Counted from the stretch's first letter, positions 55,274-64,000 are shown. The stretch: 64,000 bases of DNA from an uncultured Caryophanales bacterium (GCA_949287425.1 CASEGJ010000003.1:134993-198992); one strand, 5' to 3'. A program made the numbers and translations. Notes: a model not told the origin generated them from the sequence alone.

Positions 55274-57916
55274 ATGAAATGCAAAAAAAGTTTGTTGTTA
55301 TTATCCGTTTTGTTTACTGCTAGTTTAGTTGCTTGTAATCCAAGTACTCCTACTAGTTCATCTTCAGCTGGAACAGAGACTTCTTCAGATTCTTCTACTC
55401 CTGTTACTTCTGATTCAACAGGTGGAACTGGAGATTCTTCCACTTCTTCTAATCCTGATGTTGAACAAGGTTATGTCGTTAGAGTTACTTCTCCTACTGG
55501 TGTAACTTTAACTGCTGATAAAGATAGAGCTGAAGCTGGTGAAACTGTTACTATTACTGTTTCTAATTTAGCTAGTGGATTTAATTTAGTCGCTGTTACT
55601 TATAATGGAAATAACGCTACTAAAGTTAACGATACAACTTATACCTTTGTTATGCCTAGCCAATCAGTAATTGTTACCGCAAGATTATCTGTTGAAGGTG
55701 ATATTACTATTCAAGGTGATTTTACTGCCGCTTTTGAAGATTTAGGTAATGGTTTATACGCCGCTAGAAATGTTACTGCTCAAGGTAGTGGTAATTTCTC
55801 AGTAGTTATTAAAGGTAAAGATAGTTCTGCTACTACTACTTTATATCAATATGATATCGATAGAACTAAATGCTTTGGTAATTTAGATATTGCTAGAGGT
55901 GATTATACTGGTAATATCAGTGATGGTGGAACTTATGATTTCTACTATGATTCAAATTCTAGTAGACCTTTATATATTCAAAGAACTAAAGTAAATATAT
56001 TACCAACTAGCGTAGATAGCTTATATAACTTATTCTATGGTAGAGTTCAATCTTCCGCTGGTAACTTTGCTCCTAATTTAAGCAATGTCGAATATTCAAA
56101 TAGTGAAGATAATATTAAAGCTACATATAAATTATCTGCTGATGGTAAAAAATCTTTAACAACAGTTACTGAAACTTCCGGCAAACCTGTCGGTGAAATT
56201 TATAAAGAATACGATGAAGCTAATCAATTATTTAAATGGGTTGATACTACCTTTAGTTTTGAAGGTCAAGATGGTCAATCTGGTAAATATAAAATTGCTA
56301 CAAGCAACACTTTAACCGGTTCTGAAATTGATGACCAAGAATGGAATTCTGATAGTCAATTTATCCATCCTATGGTTGCTCCATTTGAAGTTAAAAATAA
56401 CGGATATGATATGTATAATGTCGAATTCGACTTTATGGATGCTTATAGAGTCGGTATGACTGTTGAAGATTATGTTAAATCCGCTAATATCGAAGTTACT
56501 TCAGAAGAAACTAACGATGGCTTTAAAGCTAAAATTGTTTCTAGCAAGACTTACGATTCAACCGGTGCTACTGATTCTGGTATTAAAAAAGTTAAAGAAC
56601 ATACTGAATACAGAGTTGAATTTGAATTTGCTAGTAATGGTGCTATTAAATCCATCAATTATTTAAGCAAAGTTTACGATGATACTAAATATGATTTTAC
56701 TAGCGATAAATTTATTTCTGGTACCGCTGATGAAAACTTTGAAAATAGTGGAACTATCGGAAAAGAATTAAAAGTCACTTATACTTACGATGCTAGTAAG
56801 AACACTACTGGTTTTGATAAAGTTGATGGAAATGATATCTCTACTTATTTTATTAGTGAAATTACTTCCGCCACTTTAAATAATCCTGAAGCTGAAGGAG
56901 AAGATAACACTAACAGTGTTAACTGTGGAGATTCTTTAACTGAATCTGAATACTTAAGCTTTACTTATGCTCCTAGCACTGCTTTAGATAAATGGCAATA
57001 TGATGTTGTTAGCTTTACTAAAACTAGTGATGTTGATGCTATTAGATGGAATGATAGCTACAATAGATTTGAAGCTATCAATGAAGGTACAGCTAAAGTT
57101 AAAATTTCAAATCTTTCTGACCAAAAAGCTGCTTTAGAAATCGAAGTTAAAGTTGTTTATAACATTTTTGTTAGAAGCTTCTATATTCAAAGATACGCTT
57201 ATGAAAATGAATATTTGGATGTCGATAGCTCTACTGCTGCTACTATCTATTCTGGCGGTAAATTTAAATTTGGTTTACATGCTTCTGGTGATTTACCTAT
57301 TGGTGAAGTTGCTTTACCACCTGATATTAAAGTTACTTATAAAAACGACAATCACGGTTTAGAAAGCTATATTGATATCGTCGATAGAAGTATTACTTTC
57401 GATGCTAGTAAAGTTAGTATCACTAGCGAAGTTACTGTTGATTTCACTATTTCTACTGAACACACAAGCCTTGAACATGGTACTGCTTCTTCAGGTTCTA
57501 CTGATTTCAGTGTCACTATTAAACCTGGACAAGGTGCTACTATCGATGCTTTAAAAGGCACTTGGACTAATACTTCTAAAGCCGCCACTATTAATATAGT
57601 TGAAGAAGAAATTACTATTGATGGAGTTCAACGTAATCAAGGTACTATTACTGTAAATGGTCAAACCTATAAATTTGCTTTCACAGTTGATCAAATTACT
57701 GGTAGCTTCTCATATTCAAGAATCATTGACGATGAAAGTAATCCTAATGATAATTACACATTATTATTAACTTATTCAACTGAAGATGGTTTAGGTGTCT
57801 ATTTAGCTAGCTCTAGCTGGTCTGGTCAAGATGAAGTATCTACTGGTTATATCTTAGGTGGTGAAACTGGTGATGAAGACTTCTCAAACTATGAATATGA
57901 TTATTTCACTAAATAA
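55274..57916 (+). CDS. Serine-tethered lipoprotein, 880 residues
   Basis: Lipobox LVAC (Cys21), Ser/Thr/Gly tether to about residue 62. Residues 68-135 (VRVTSPTGVTLTADKDRAEAGETVTITV in pattern, ending FVMPSQSVIVTARL) resemble the Listeria-Bacteroides/InlB B-repeat-type module. A BIG2-like region occurs near residues 570-620 (VSFTKTSDVDAIRW...INEGTAKVKISNLSD). The remainder is unrecognised. aaggag ribosome-binding site. Third gene of the operon. Function unknown; adhesion or glycan binding is possible. Confidence 0.83.
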   Translation: MKCKKSLLLLSVLFTASLVACNPSTPTSSSSAGTETSSDSSTPVTSDSTGGTGDSSTSSNPDVEQGYVVRVTSPTGVTLTADKDRAEAGETVTITVSNLASGFNLVAVTYNGNNATKVNDTTYTFVMPSQSVIVTARLSVEGDITIQGDFTAAFEDLGNGLYAARNVTAQGSGNFSVVIKGKDSSATTTLYQYDIDRTKCFGNLDIARGDYTGNISDGGTYDFYYDSNSSRPLYIQRTKVNILPTSVDSLYNLFYGRVQSSAGNFAPNLSNVEYSNSEDNIKATYKLSADGKKSLTTVTETSGKPVGEIYKEYDEANQLFKWVDTTFSFEGQDGQSGKYKIATSNTLTGSEIDDQEWNSDSQFIHPMVAPFEVKNNGYDMYNVEFDFMDAYRVGMTVEDYVKSANIEVTSEETNDGFKAKIVSSKTYDSTGATDSGIKKVKEHTEYRVEFEFASNGAIKSINYLSKVYDDTKYDFTSDKFISGTADENFENSGTIGKELKVTYTYDASKNTTGFDKVDGNDISTYFISEITSATLNNPEAEGEDNTNSVNCGDSLTESEYLSFTYAPSTALDKWQYDVVSFTKTSDVDAIRWNDSYNRFEAINEGTAKVKISNLSDQKAALEIEVKVVYNIFVRSFYIQRYAYENEYLDVDSSTAATIYSGGKFKFGLHASGDLPIGEVALPPDIKVTYKNDNHGLESYIDIVDRSITFDASKVSITSEVTVDFTISTEHTSLEHGTASSGSTDFSVTIKPGQGATIDALKGTWTNTSKAATINIVEEEITIDGVQRNQGTITVNGQTYKFAFTVDQITGSFSYSRIIDDESNPNDNYTLLLTYSTEDGLGVYLASSSWSGQDEVSTGYILGGETGDEDFSNYEYDYFTK

Positions 57917-57922
57917 TAAAAG

Positions 57923-59377
57923 ATGAATATGAAAATATCTAAAGTCTTATTAGTTTCGTTGTTGTCATTAGGAGTCTTGGTTGGTTGTAATCAAACCACC
58001 CAAGATTCTTCTTCTAATAGTTCTTCTAGTAGTATTAGCAGTGTAAGTGTTAATTCTATTGGGCAATTAAATACTATTAAAGATGCTCTTGATTATATAA
58101 GTGACCCTAATTCTTCTTATGAAGTTAGAGTTGATAGAGCTAGTCAAATTGCAAATTACAGATGGATTTTTACTCCTATTTATTCTTATATCGCTTATAA
58201 TTCTGGTACAGATTATACTTACGCTGGATTTATTACTACTCCTCAAGGTATAGCTAGTTATTCTCTTGAAAGAAGTGATACAAGCGATGATGTTATAACT
58301 ACAGGTGAAGCAATTTTAGATGCTAACGGAAATACAGTTACATCTTTGTATGACAATTCGACAGTTACATCATTAGTTAATTTAGATTATTCAAGTTTAG
58401 ATACTAGTTCAACAAGTTTAAAAACTTCTAGACGTGTATTTTGTGAAAGCATATTAAAATTAGCTAACTTACCTTCTTCTACTTATCTTAATTTAGTAGA
58501 TGGAATTACTTTAACTGTAGCTAACAATAAATTAACTGCTAGTTTTGTAGCTAAAATTGATGGTAAAGAAGTCCAATATACTTATACTTTTTCTAATTTT
58601 GGAAAAGCAAAAGTCGATTCATTAGAAGAATTTTATTATAATGGCGGATCTAGTTTTGTTCCAGATGCCACTTTAAAAGGTGTAAGAGATTTATTTAATC
58701 AGGATAATTATCTTAGAACTGAAATGTTAGATGATAATAATTTTGCAGTTAGAGAATATTTCACTAAGCAATATTATTTCAATGAAGTTTCTGATTCTTA
58801 TTTAGCTAGCTATCCTGAATTAGCTGCTTATGCCAATAGAGGATACGTTTATTTATCTAATCCAGATGAAGGGATTATTCTTCCTGGTTATACTGAAGAA
58901 TTGATTTACGACGATGTTTATCTTTTCTATTCTACTAACAATACTATTTCACTAGTTACTAGAAATAATCCTAATGAACCTGGTCATGCTCAAGGTGGTT
59001 TCTTGCTTAAGCAAGATGATATTTCCGAAGTTATGAACTATCCTAAGAACTTGCTTTTGTTTTCAAATATGCAAAAGTTAGTTTATGAAGATGGCGTATA
59101 TAAAACTGATGATTATAATATCGGTTTAGATTTTATCAACAATTTTGGAATTACTGTCCCTGATGGTATGACTATGGGTTGGACTACCTTAGATATGAAA
59201 ATTACAGGTGATGTTACTAGCTTAGATTGCAAAGTTGAATTCATCTTAAATGTTTTCAATGCTACAACTAATGAAATGTTAACTCCTTATACTTTTTCAT
59301 TCTCTAACTTTGGTACAACTAGTTATAAACCTATCGATAAATTTATTACCGATAACGGGTTTGAATTAAATTTATAA
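57923..59377 (+). CDS. Lipoprotein with two-fold internal duplication
   Basis: 484 residues, lipobox LVGC (Cys22), short Ser tether. The body seems to be two diverged halves: each starts with an (I/L)K(D/G)xxDxx segment (about residues 46 and 255) and ends with a FSFSNFG/FSNFGKAK-type strand followed by DSLEEF or PIDKF (about 200 and 465). Starts six bases after the preceding stop with a weak ribosome-binding site. Last gene of the operon; a terminator follows at 59386. Confidence 0.8.
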   Translation: MNMKISKVLLVSLLSLGVLVGCNQTTQDSSSNSSSSSISSVSVNSIGQLNTIKDALDYISDPNSSYEVRVDRASQIANYRWIFTPIYSYIAYNSGTDYTYAGFITTPQGIASYSLERSDTSDDVITTGEAILDANGNTVTSLYDNSTVTSLVNLDYSSLDTSSTSLKTSRRVFCESILKLANLPSSTYLNLVDGITLTVANNKLTASFVAKIDGKEVQYTYTFSNFGKAKVDSLEEFYYNGGSSFVPDATLKGVRDLFNQDNYLRTEMLDDNNFAVREYFTKQYYFNEVSDSYLASYPELAAYANRGYVYLSNPDEGIILPGYTEELIYDDVYLFYSTNNTISLVTRNNPNEPGHAQGGFLLKQDDISEVMNYPKNLLLFSNMQKLVYEDGVYKTDDYNIGLDFINNFGITVPDGMTMGWTTLDMKITGDVTSLDCKVEFILNVFNATTNEMLTPYTFSFSNFGTTSYKPIDKFITDNGFELNL

Positions 59378-59385
59378 AAGTTATG

Positions 59386-59416
59386 AACCGCTAGGAAGTT
59401 TTATCTTAGCGGTTTT
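59386..59416 (+). terminator. Terminator of the four-lipoprotein operon
   Basis: AACCGCTA (59386-59393) and TAGCGGTT (59407-59414) form a perfect stem, followed by TTTT. Confidence 0.85.
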
Positions 59417-59468
59417 CAACTGGTAAAAAATGGTTGCTGTTAGATAATTAGCTATTAAGTTATCTATC

Positions 59469-59497
59469 TTGTATAAACATCAATTTTATGTTAATAT
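59469..59497 (+). promoter_or_regulatory. Promoter of the rpsB operon
   Basis: TTGTAT (59469-59474), 17-base spacer, TAATAT (59492-59497). It places a structured leader of about 200 bases before rpsB. Confidence 0.6.
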
Positions 59498-59504
59498 TTT
59501 ACAT

Positions 59505-59702
59505 GCTGTTAAAAAGCGAAAGTTTTTTAATTTGCAAATGCACACATCACGGATTGGTTTGGCTAGTCCTTTTATCGGTAGCAATTTAAACTCGTTTTGC
59601 CCAAGGGTGGCGTATTCAACTTAACATTAATTTCAAAGTTTAAATTCGGTAATTGGGCCAGACTTTAGAACTGATGGAGGTTTAACAAATGGAGGTTTCA
59701 CA
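59505..59702 (+). promoter_or_regulatory. Structured rpsB leader with a possible pseudoknot
   Basis: This stretch is richer in G and C than its surroundings. AATTTAAACT (59583-59592) pairs perfectly with AGTTTAAATT (59637-59646), and GCCCAA (59599-59604) pairs with TTGGGC (59653-59658); the pairings cross, so they form either an H-type pseudoknot or two alternative hairpins. A third stem, GGATT/AGTCC, lies near 59553-59571. The leader ends in a repeated ATGGAGGTTT before the ATG. Autoregulation by S2 is inference. Confidence 0.5.
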
Positions 59703-60821
59703 ATGAGTGAAGAAAAAGAATTAAAGGTTGAAGAACAAGAAAGTTCTTCAGAAACTAACGAAGTTTCAACAAATGAAGAAAGTTCAGAAATGGCTAGTGT
59801 CATCCATGATCCTAACGCCCCTGTTGTTACTGTTAAAGAATTATTAGCAGTCGGCGCTCATTTCGGTCATATGACTAGAAGATGGTCACCTAAATTTAAA
59901 AATTACATCTATTCAACAAGATCTGGTATTCATATTATCGATCTTGATAAGACCGCTAGCTATATTAATGAAGATTATAAACTTTTAAAAGATATCGTTG
60001 AAAAAGGCGGTAAAGTTTTGTTTGTCGGTACCAAAAAATCAGCTTCTGATGCTGTTTTAGAAGAAGCCATTAGATCTGGTTCATTCTATGTTAATCACAG
60101 ATGGTTAGGTGGTACTTTAACTAACTTTAAGACCCTTTCTAACAGAATTAAATTATTGAAACAATTAGAACAATATGAAATTGATGGTGTCTATGATACC
60201 ATGCCTAAAAAGGAAGCTATTCAACAAAAGAAATTACAAGCTAAGTTAGCTAGTAACTTAGAAGGTATTAAAGAGATGAGAAAGCTTCCTGATGCTATGA
60301 TTGTTGTCGATCCTAAACAAGAACATAACGCTGTTGCTGAAGCTAGAGTTTTAAATATTCCAGTCTTTGCATTAATTAATACTAATACTGATCCTGATGG
60401 AATCAATTATGTTATCCCTTGTAACGATGATTCTTCTAAGACTGTCAAATTAATTTTAGGCTTATTAGCTGATGCTATTGTTGAAGGTAAAGGTGGAGAT
60501 GTCGCTTATGCTTATGTTAAACAAGAAGGAGATAGTGTCAACTTTGCTGAATCATTAAAAGGCGTTGATAAGATGGAAGAATATAAGTTAATCAAAGCCA
60601 GAGTTAAAGAAGATCAATACGCTTTAAGAAAAGCTAAAAAGCCTTTAGCTAAAGGTATGAGATTACGCAAAAAATCTTCTTTCAAAGCTGCCAAGAAAAA
60701 CTTTAAGAAAAAACCTACCGAACAAAAAGCTAATGCTCAAGTAGCTACTAATACTACTGAAGCTAAACCTGCTGAAGTTAATGCTACTCCAGCTGTTACT
60801 AATGAGAAAGGAACTAACTAA
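59703..60821 (+). CDS. rpsB: 30S ribosomal protein S2, extended at both ends
   Basis: Small-subunit protein S2. The core (LLAVGAHFGHMTRRWSPK, VGTKKSASDAV, VNHRWLGGTLTNFKT, PDAMIVVDPKQEHNAVAEA, INTNTDPDGINYVIP) is canonical. At 372 residues it exceeds the usual 230-260: an acidic Ser/Glu-rich extension of about 40 residues precedes the core and a Lys/Ala/Thr-rich tail of roughly 75 follows. Ribosome-binding site tggagg. The stop TAA overlaps the tsf start by one base. Confidence 0.96.
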   Translation: MSEEKELKVEEQESSSETNEVSTNEESSEMASVIHDPNAPVVTVKELLAVGAHFGHMTRRWSPKFKNYIYSTRSGIHIIDLDKTASYINEDYKLLKDIVEKGGKVLFVGTKKSASDAVLEEAIRSGSFYVNHRWLGGTLTNFKTLSNRIKLLKQLEQYEIDGVYDTMPKKEAIQQKKLQAKLASNLEGIKEMRKLPDAMIVVDPKQEHNAVAEARVLNIPVFALINTNTDPDGINYVIPCNDDSSKTVKLILGLLADAIVEGKGGDVAYAYVKQEGDSVNFAESLKGVDKMEEYKLIKARVKEDQYALRKAKKPLAKGMRLRKKSSFKAAKKNFKKKPTEQKANAQVATNTTEAKPAEVNATPAVTNEKGTN

Positions 60822-61708
60822 TGTCTGAAATTCTTGAATTGATGAAAGTTTTGCGTGAAAGAACCGGTGCCGGTTTAATGGATTGTAAACACGCATTATT
60901 AGCTAGCAATAACGATATCGATGCTGCTATTACTTATTTAAGAGAAAAAGGCCTTGCTAAACAAGCTAAAAAGGCTTCTAGAATTGCTGCTGAAGGTTTA
61001 ACTACAGTTTTAGTTGAAAATAATAAAGCTGTCGTTTTGGAAATTAACTGCGAAACCGATTTCGTCGCTAAATCCGATCCTTTTGTCGATTTAGTTAAAG
61101 TTACTGCTAAAGCTGCTTTAGATAATAATCCAAGTGATGTTGAAGCTTTACAAGCTTGTAAAACTAACAATGGTCAAACTGTCGCTGAACAATTTAACGA
61201 TGCTGGTATCAAATTAGGCGAAAAGTTATCTTTAAGAAGATTTGTTATTGTCGATAAAAATGACGATGAATTATTCGGCAGTTACATCCACATGGGTGGA
61301 GTTGTCTCAGTTTTAGTTAAAGTTAAAGGTGGAGATCAAGAATTAGCTGATAATTTAGCTATGAGCATCGCTTCAACTAATCCAACTTATTTAACTATTG
61401 ATGCTGTTTCTCAAGAAGAAATCGCTAAAGAAAAAGAAATTCAAGTTGAAAAAGCTAAAGAGGATGCTTCCTTTGCTAAAAAACCTGCCAATATTCAAGA
61501 AAAGATTCTTGAAGGTAGAATCAATAAGCATTTTGAAGAACAAGTTCTCACTTATCAAGAATATATTTTAGATTCTACTAAGACTGTCGGTGAAATTTTA
61601 AAAGCTAATAAAGTCACTCCTATTTCTTTCGTCTTATATAAAGTCGGTGAAGGTATCGAAAAGAAGAAAGAAGACTTTGCTGCTGAAGTTGCTAAAGAAC
61701 TTCAATAA
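60821..61708 (+). CDS. tsf: Elongation factor Ts
   Basis: GDP exchange factor of EF-Tu. The start LMKVLRERTGAGLMDCKHAL and the CETDFVAKSDPFVDL segment are diagnostic. 295 residues with the usual coiled-coil region. Coupled to rpsB by the TAATG overlap; a terminator follows at 61727. Confidence 0.97.
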   Translation: MSEILELMKVLRERTGAGLMDCKHALLASNNDIDAAITYLREKGLAKQAKKASRIAAEGLTTVLVENNKAVVLEINCETDFVAKSDPFVDLVKVTAKAALDNNPSDVEALQACKTNNGQTVAEQFNDAGIKLGEKLSLRRFVIVDKNDDELFGSYIHMGGVVSVLVKVKGGDQELADNLAMSIASTNPTYLTIDAVSQEEIAKEKEIQVEKAKEDASFAKKPANIQEKILEGRINKHFEEQVLTYQEYILDSTKTVGEILKANKVTPISFVLYKVGEGIEKKKEDFAAEVAKELQ

Positions 61709-61726
61709 ATCATTTTGTGTCTATTT

Positions 61727-61750
61727 AGGTCGCTATATATGCGGCCTTTT
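61727..61750 (+). terminator. Terminator after tsf
   Basis: AGGTCGC (61727-61733) pairs with GCGGCCT (61741-61747), with one G-U, and is followed by TTT. It separates rpsB-tsf from the next gene. Confidence 0.75.
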
Positions 61751-61779
61751 ATTGTGCTTAAAAATACTTTGGAGGAAAT

Positions 61780-62979
61780 ATGAAAGTCAAAATTTACCCT
61801 ATTTTATCTAGTTTACATACAGATTTTGTCTCAAAAACAACTGCAGATTTACTTAATGAATTAAAAGATGAAAATATTGAAATAGAATTAGTTAAAGATA
61901 TTCCTAGTCTATATTTAGATGCTAACTTATCGTTAATTTTAGTCCAATCTGGTGGTAGTGAAAATCTGTTTTTGGAAAATTTTTCTAAATTTAAAGCCCC
62001 GTATTATTTTTTGACATATGGTTCAAACAATTCTTTAGCTGCTTCTTTAGAAATATTAGCTTTTTTGAAAAAATACAATTTAGATGGTGAGATATTACAT
62101 GGGAATAGTTCTTATTTAAAATCTAGAATTAATGAATTAGTTAATAAAGAAAATTACACTGTTAAATCTAATAATAGATTAGGTGTAATTGGTTTACCTT
62201 CAGATTGGTTAATTTCATCTAATGTTGACTATAAGCTAGTTCAAGAAAAGTTCGATATATCTTTAATCGATATTTCTATTGCAGAAGTTGAAGAAGAGTA
62301 TTTTAAAATAGGTGACGATTTTAAAATAGAAGAAAAATTTAAATCTAGCTTTGATAATATCGAATTAAGAAAAGCATATAGATTTTATCTAGCGTTATCT
62401 AATATTATTTCTAAATATAAGTTATACGGATTTACTATTAGATGTTTTGATTTGTTAAATAAATTAAAAACTACGGCCTGTTTAGGTTTAAGTTTATTTA
62501 ATTCAAAGAAAATTGTCGCTACATGTGAAGGAGATATACCTAGTTTAATTTCAATGTATATCGCTAGAAAATTGTTAAATTTAGAAAGTTTTCAAGCTAA
62601 TCCAAGTCAGATTGATTTGTCAAATAATCAAATTTTACTCGCGCATTGTACTTTGCCTTTAAATATGTGTAAGACATATAAATTTGATACTCATTTTGAA
62701 TCTCAAATTGGCTTAGGCATTCACGGGGAATTAGATTTAGATGATGTTACAATTTTTAGAATAAATTCCAATCTTTCTAAATATTTTGTAACTGAAGGTA
62801 AGATTGTTAAAAACCTTTATAAATCTAATTTATGCCGAACTCAAATTTTAGTTGATGCTACTAATTTAAATAAGTTACTAACTTATCCACTTGGCAACCA
62901 TTTAATAGTTATTTATAAAAAGCACAAAGATGAATTGGAAAAATATTTTGCTAGCAAAAATATGACAGCAGTTATTTAA
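61780..62979 (+). CDS. L-fucose/L-arabinose isomerase-like protein
   Basis: A 399-residue protein of the FucI/AraA-like sugar-isomerase superfamily. The C-terminal half has TACLGLSLFNSKKIVATCEG, DIPSLISMYIARKL, a QANPSQIDLSNNQILLAHCT region and THFESQIGLGIHG...VTIFRI, matching the fucose isomerase C-terminal domain including the acidic and His metal-site positions. It is shorter than FucI (about 590) or AraA (about 500), so it is a compact member of unknown substrate. Ribosome-binding site tggagg. Its place between tsf and pyrH is unusual. Confidence 0.78.
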   Translation: MKVKIYPILSSLHTDFVSKTTADLLNELKDENIEIELVKDIPSLYLDANLSLILVQSGGSENLFLENFSKFKAPYYFLTYGSNNSLAASLEILAFLKKYNLDGEILHGNSSYLKSRINELVNKENYTVKSNNRLGVIGLPSDWLISSNVDYKLVQEKFDISLIDISIAEVEEEYFKIGDDFKIEEKFKSSFDNIELRKAYRFYLALSNIISKYKLYGFTIRCFDLLNKLKTTACLGLSLFNSKKIVATCEGDIPSLISMYIARKLLNLESFQANPSQIDLSNNQILLAHCTLPLNMCKTYKFDTHFESQIGLGIHGELDLDDVTIFRINSNLSKYFVTEGKIVKNLYKSNLCRTQILVDATNLNKLLTYPLGNHLIVIYKKHKDELEKYFASKNMTAVI

Positions 62980-63050
62980 CTTAACAAATCAGTTGTATAT
63001 TTATATTTTCTTATAAATAATATAAAATATACAAGACAAGGAGAAATCTT

Positions 63051-63761
63051 ATGAAATATAAAAGAGTCTTAATTAAGCTTTCAGGAGAAGCTTTGAAAGA
63101 TGTAAAAGACGATCAGATTCTCGATAGTAAATTGTTAAATACTATCTCTTTGGCTATAAAAGAAATTTCTGATTTGGGTGTTCAAGTTTGTATTGTTTGT
63201 GGAGCTGGTAATATCTGGAGAGGAAGATTAGCTGATAAAATCGGTATCGAACATGCTACTGCTGATTATATGGGGATGTTAGGAACTATTATTAACGCTT
63301 TAGCTATTGGAAGTTCTTTAGAAAAAGTCGGCTTACAAACTAGAGTTATGTCTTCTTTAGAAATAGTTAGAGTAGCTGAACCTTACATTCAAAAAAGAGC
63401 GATTAGACATCTTGAAAAAGGAAGAGTGGTAATTTTCGCTGGTGGAATTGGTAATCCTTATTTTACCACCGATACCACTGCGGCATTAAGAGCTAAAGAA
63501 GTTCATTGTGATGCTATCTTAATGGCCAAAAATGGTGTTGAAGGTGTCTATGATTCTGATCCTAGAACTAATAAAAACGCTAAATTAATCAAAGATATTT
63601 CCTATGATGAAGTTTTAAAAAGAAATTTACAAGTAATTGATTCAACTGCTACTTCCTTACTTAGAGATTCTAACATTGTTACTAGAGTCTTCGATATGGG
63701 AGATAAGGAAAACTTTGTTAAAATATGTAAAGATGAACCAATAGGAACTACAATTAAATAG
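63051..63761 (+). CDS. pyrH: UMP kinase
   Basis: Phosphorylates UMP to UDP. The start YKRVLIKLSGEAL, VCGAGNIWRGRLADK, IFAGGIGNPYFTTDTTAALRA and NGVEGVYDSDPRTN are diagnostic of the bacterial amino-acid-kinase-fold enzyme. 236 residues. aaggag ribosome-binding site. Followed by frr after 14 bases, the conserved pyrH-frr order. Confidence 0.97.
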   Translation: MKYKRVLIKLSGEALKDVKDDQILDSKLLNTISLAIKEISDLGVQVCIVCGAGNIWRGRLADKIGIEHATADYMGMLGTIINALAIGSSLEKVGLQTRVMSSLEIVRVAEPYIQKRAIRHLEKGRVVIFAGGIGNPYFTTDTTAALRAKEVHCDAILMAKNGVEGVYDSDPRTNKNAKLIKDISYDEVLKRNLQVIDSTATSLLRDSNIVTRVFDMGDKENFVKICKDEPIGTTIK

Positions 63762-63775
63762 AAAGGATAGATAAA

Positions 63776-64000
63776 ATGGAAGAGATTGTTAAACAATGTG
63801 ACCAAGCTATGGTCAAAGTTATTGAAAATTTGAAAAATGGATTAAAAACAATTCGTTCTGGAGTTGTTTCAGCTTCAGTTTTAGATAAGATTTATATTGA
63901 TTATTATGGAGAAAAGACTCAGTTAAAAGTCGTAGCTGGAATTTCTGCTCCTCTACCTACTCAATTAGTAATTAAACCTTATGATCCAAGTTGCGTTAAA
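63776..64000 (+). CDS. frr: Ribosome recycling factor (3'-truncated by window edge)
   Basis: Splits post-termination ribosomes with EF-G. The 75 codons visible, MEEIVKQCDQAMVKVIENLK onward, include KTIRSGVVSASVLDKIYIDYYG and LVIKPYDPSCVK, corresponding to the family's RTGRAxPxLLDxIxVEYYG and LxIxPYDxS. The frame runs off the end. Ribosome-binding site aaagga is 6-8 bases before the ATG. Confidence 0.93.
   Translation, partial: MEEIVKQCDQAMVKVIENLKNGLKTIRSGVVSASVLDKIYIDYYGEKTQLKVVAGISAPLPTQLVIKPYDPSCVK

Noticed and set aside
55234-55443. Minus-strand frame opposite the start of the 880-residue lipoprotein
   Set aside because: Its Val/Glu/Ser-rich sequence is just the complement of the serine tether.

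Overview
The window reads as a piece of a small, AT-rich, anaerobic, low-GC Gram-positive genome close to the Mollicutes (an uncultured gut Bacilli such as the RF39, Acholeplasma or Erysipelotrichales neighbourhood; this placement is inference). Supporting signs are the holB-ricT-rsmI, rpsL-rpsG-fusA-tuf, truB-ribF and rpsB-tsf-pyrH-frr gene orders, strong GGAGG ribosome-binding sites, AGA-dominated arginine, a class III (oxygen-sensitive) ribonucleotide reductase, a mycoplasma-like lipoprotein form of the ATP synthase b subunit, and many lipoproteins with serine-rich tethers. Tryptophan is coded by TGG and TGA is a genuine stop, but only four of about 53 genes end in TGA, three of them inside ATGA overlaps. 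I found no tRNA, rRNA, CRISPR array, insertion sequence or prophage.

Layout. 1-2690: end of holB, then ricT and rsmI. 2787-3478: a membrane-protein gene apparently split by a frameshift. 3690-4985: a solitary AAA/DUF4143 ATPase. 5257-10556: a large lipoprotein, a CtpE-like P-type ATPase and a tiny membrane protein. 10699-13828 (minus): nrdG-nrdD, NrdD carrying a fused thioredoxin-like tail. 14450-18753: the str operon. 19422-21379: aldo/keto reductase and homoserine dehydrogenase. 21571-24390: a collagen-like plus beta-helix lipoprotein. 24548-25846 (minus): enolase. 25960-33383 (minus): an ABC-2 exporter followed by two tandem copies of a three-lipoprotein cassette, the second preceded by an unknown secreted protein.

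33672-45455: lysS, a small acetyltransferase, a coupled TPR-membrane protein/PP2C phosphatase pair, truB-ribF (minus), a Sel1-repeat protein, the Ktr potassium system, rpsO, and a papain-fold protease with two small lipoproteins. 45457-52000 (minus): the complete F1Fo ATP synthase operon atpB-E-F-H-A-G-D-C. 52309-59377: an operon of four serine-tethered lipoproteins. 59703-64000: rpsB (structured leader), tsf, an L-fucose-isomerase-like gene, pyrH and the start of frr.

How it fits together. Housekeeping blocks (translation, ATP synthase, deoxynucleotide supply, glycolysis) alternate with surface blocks: at least fifteen genes encode lipoproteins or secreted proteins, most unrecognised. The best candidates for undescribed biology are the duplicated C-B-A lipoprotein cassette driven by a shared 35-bp palindrome that looks like terminator and promoter at once, the TPR-membrane/PP2C pair with an operator-like dyad over its promoter, the protease-lipoprotein trio, and a possible pseudoknot in the rpsB leader.
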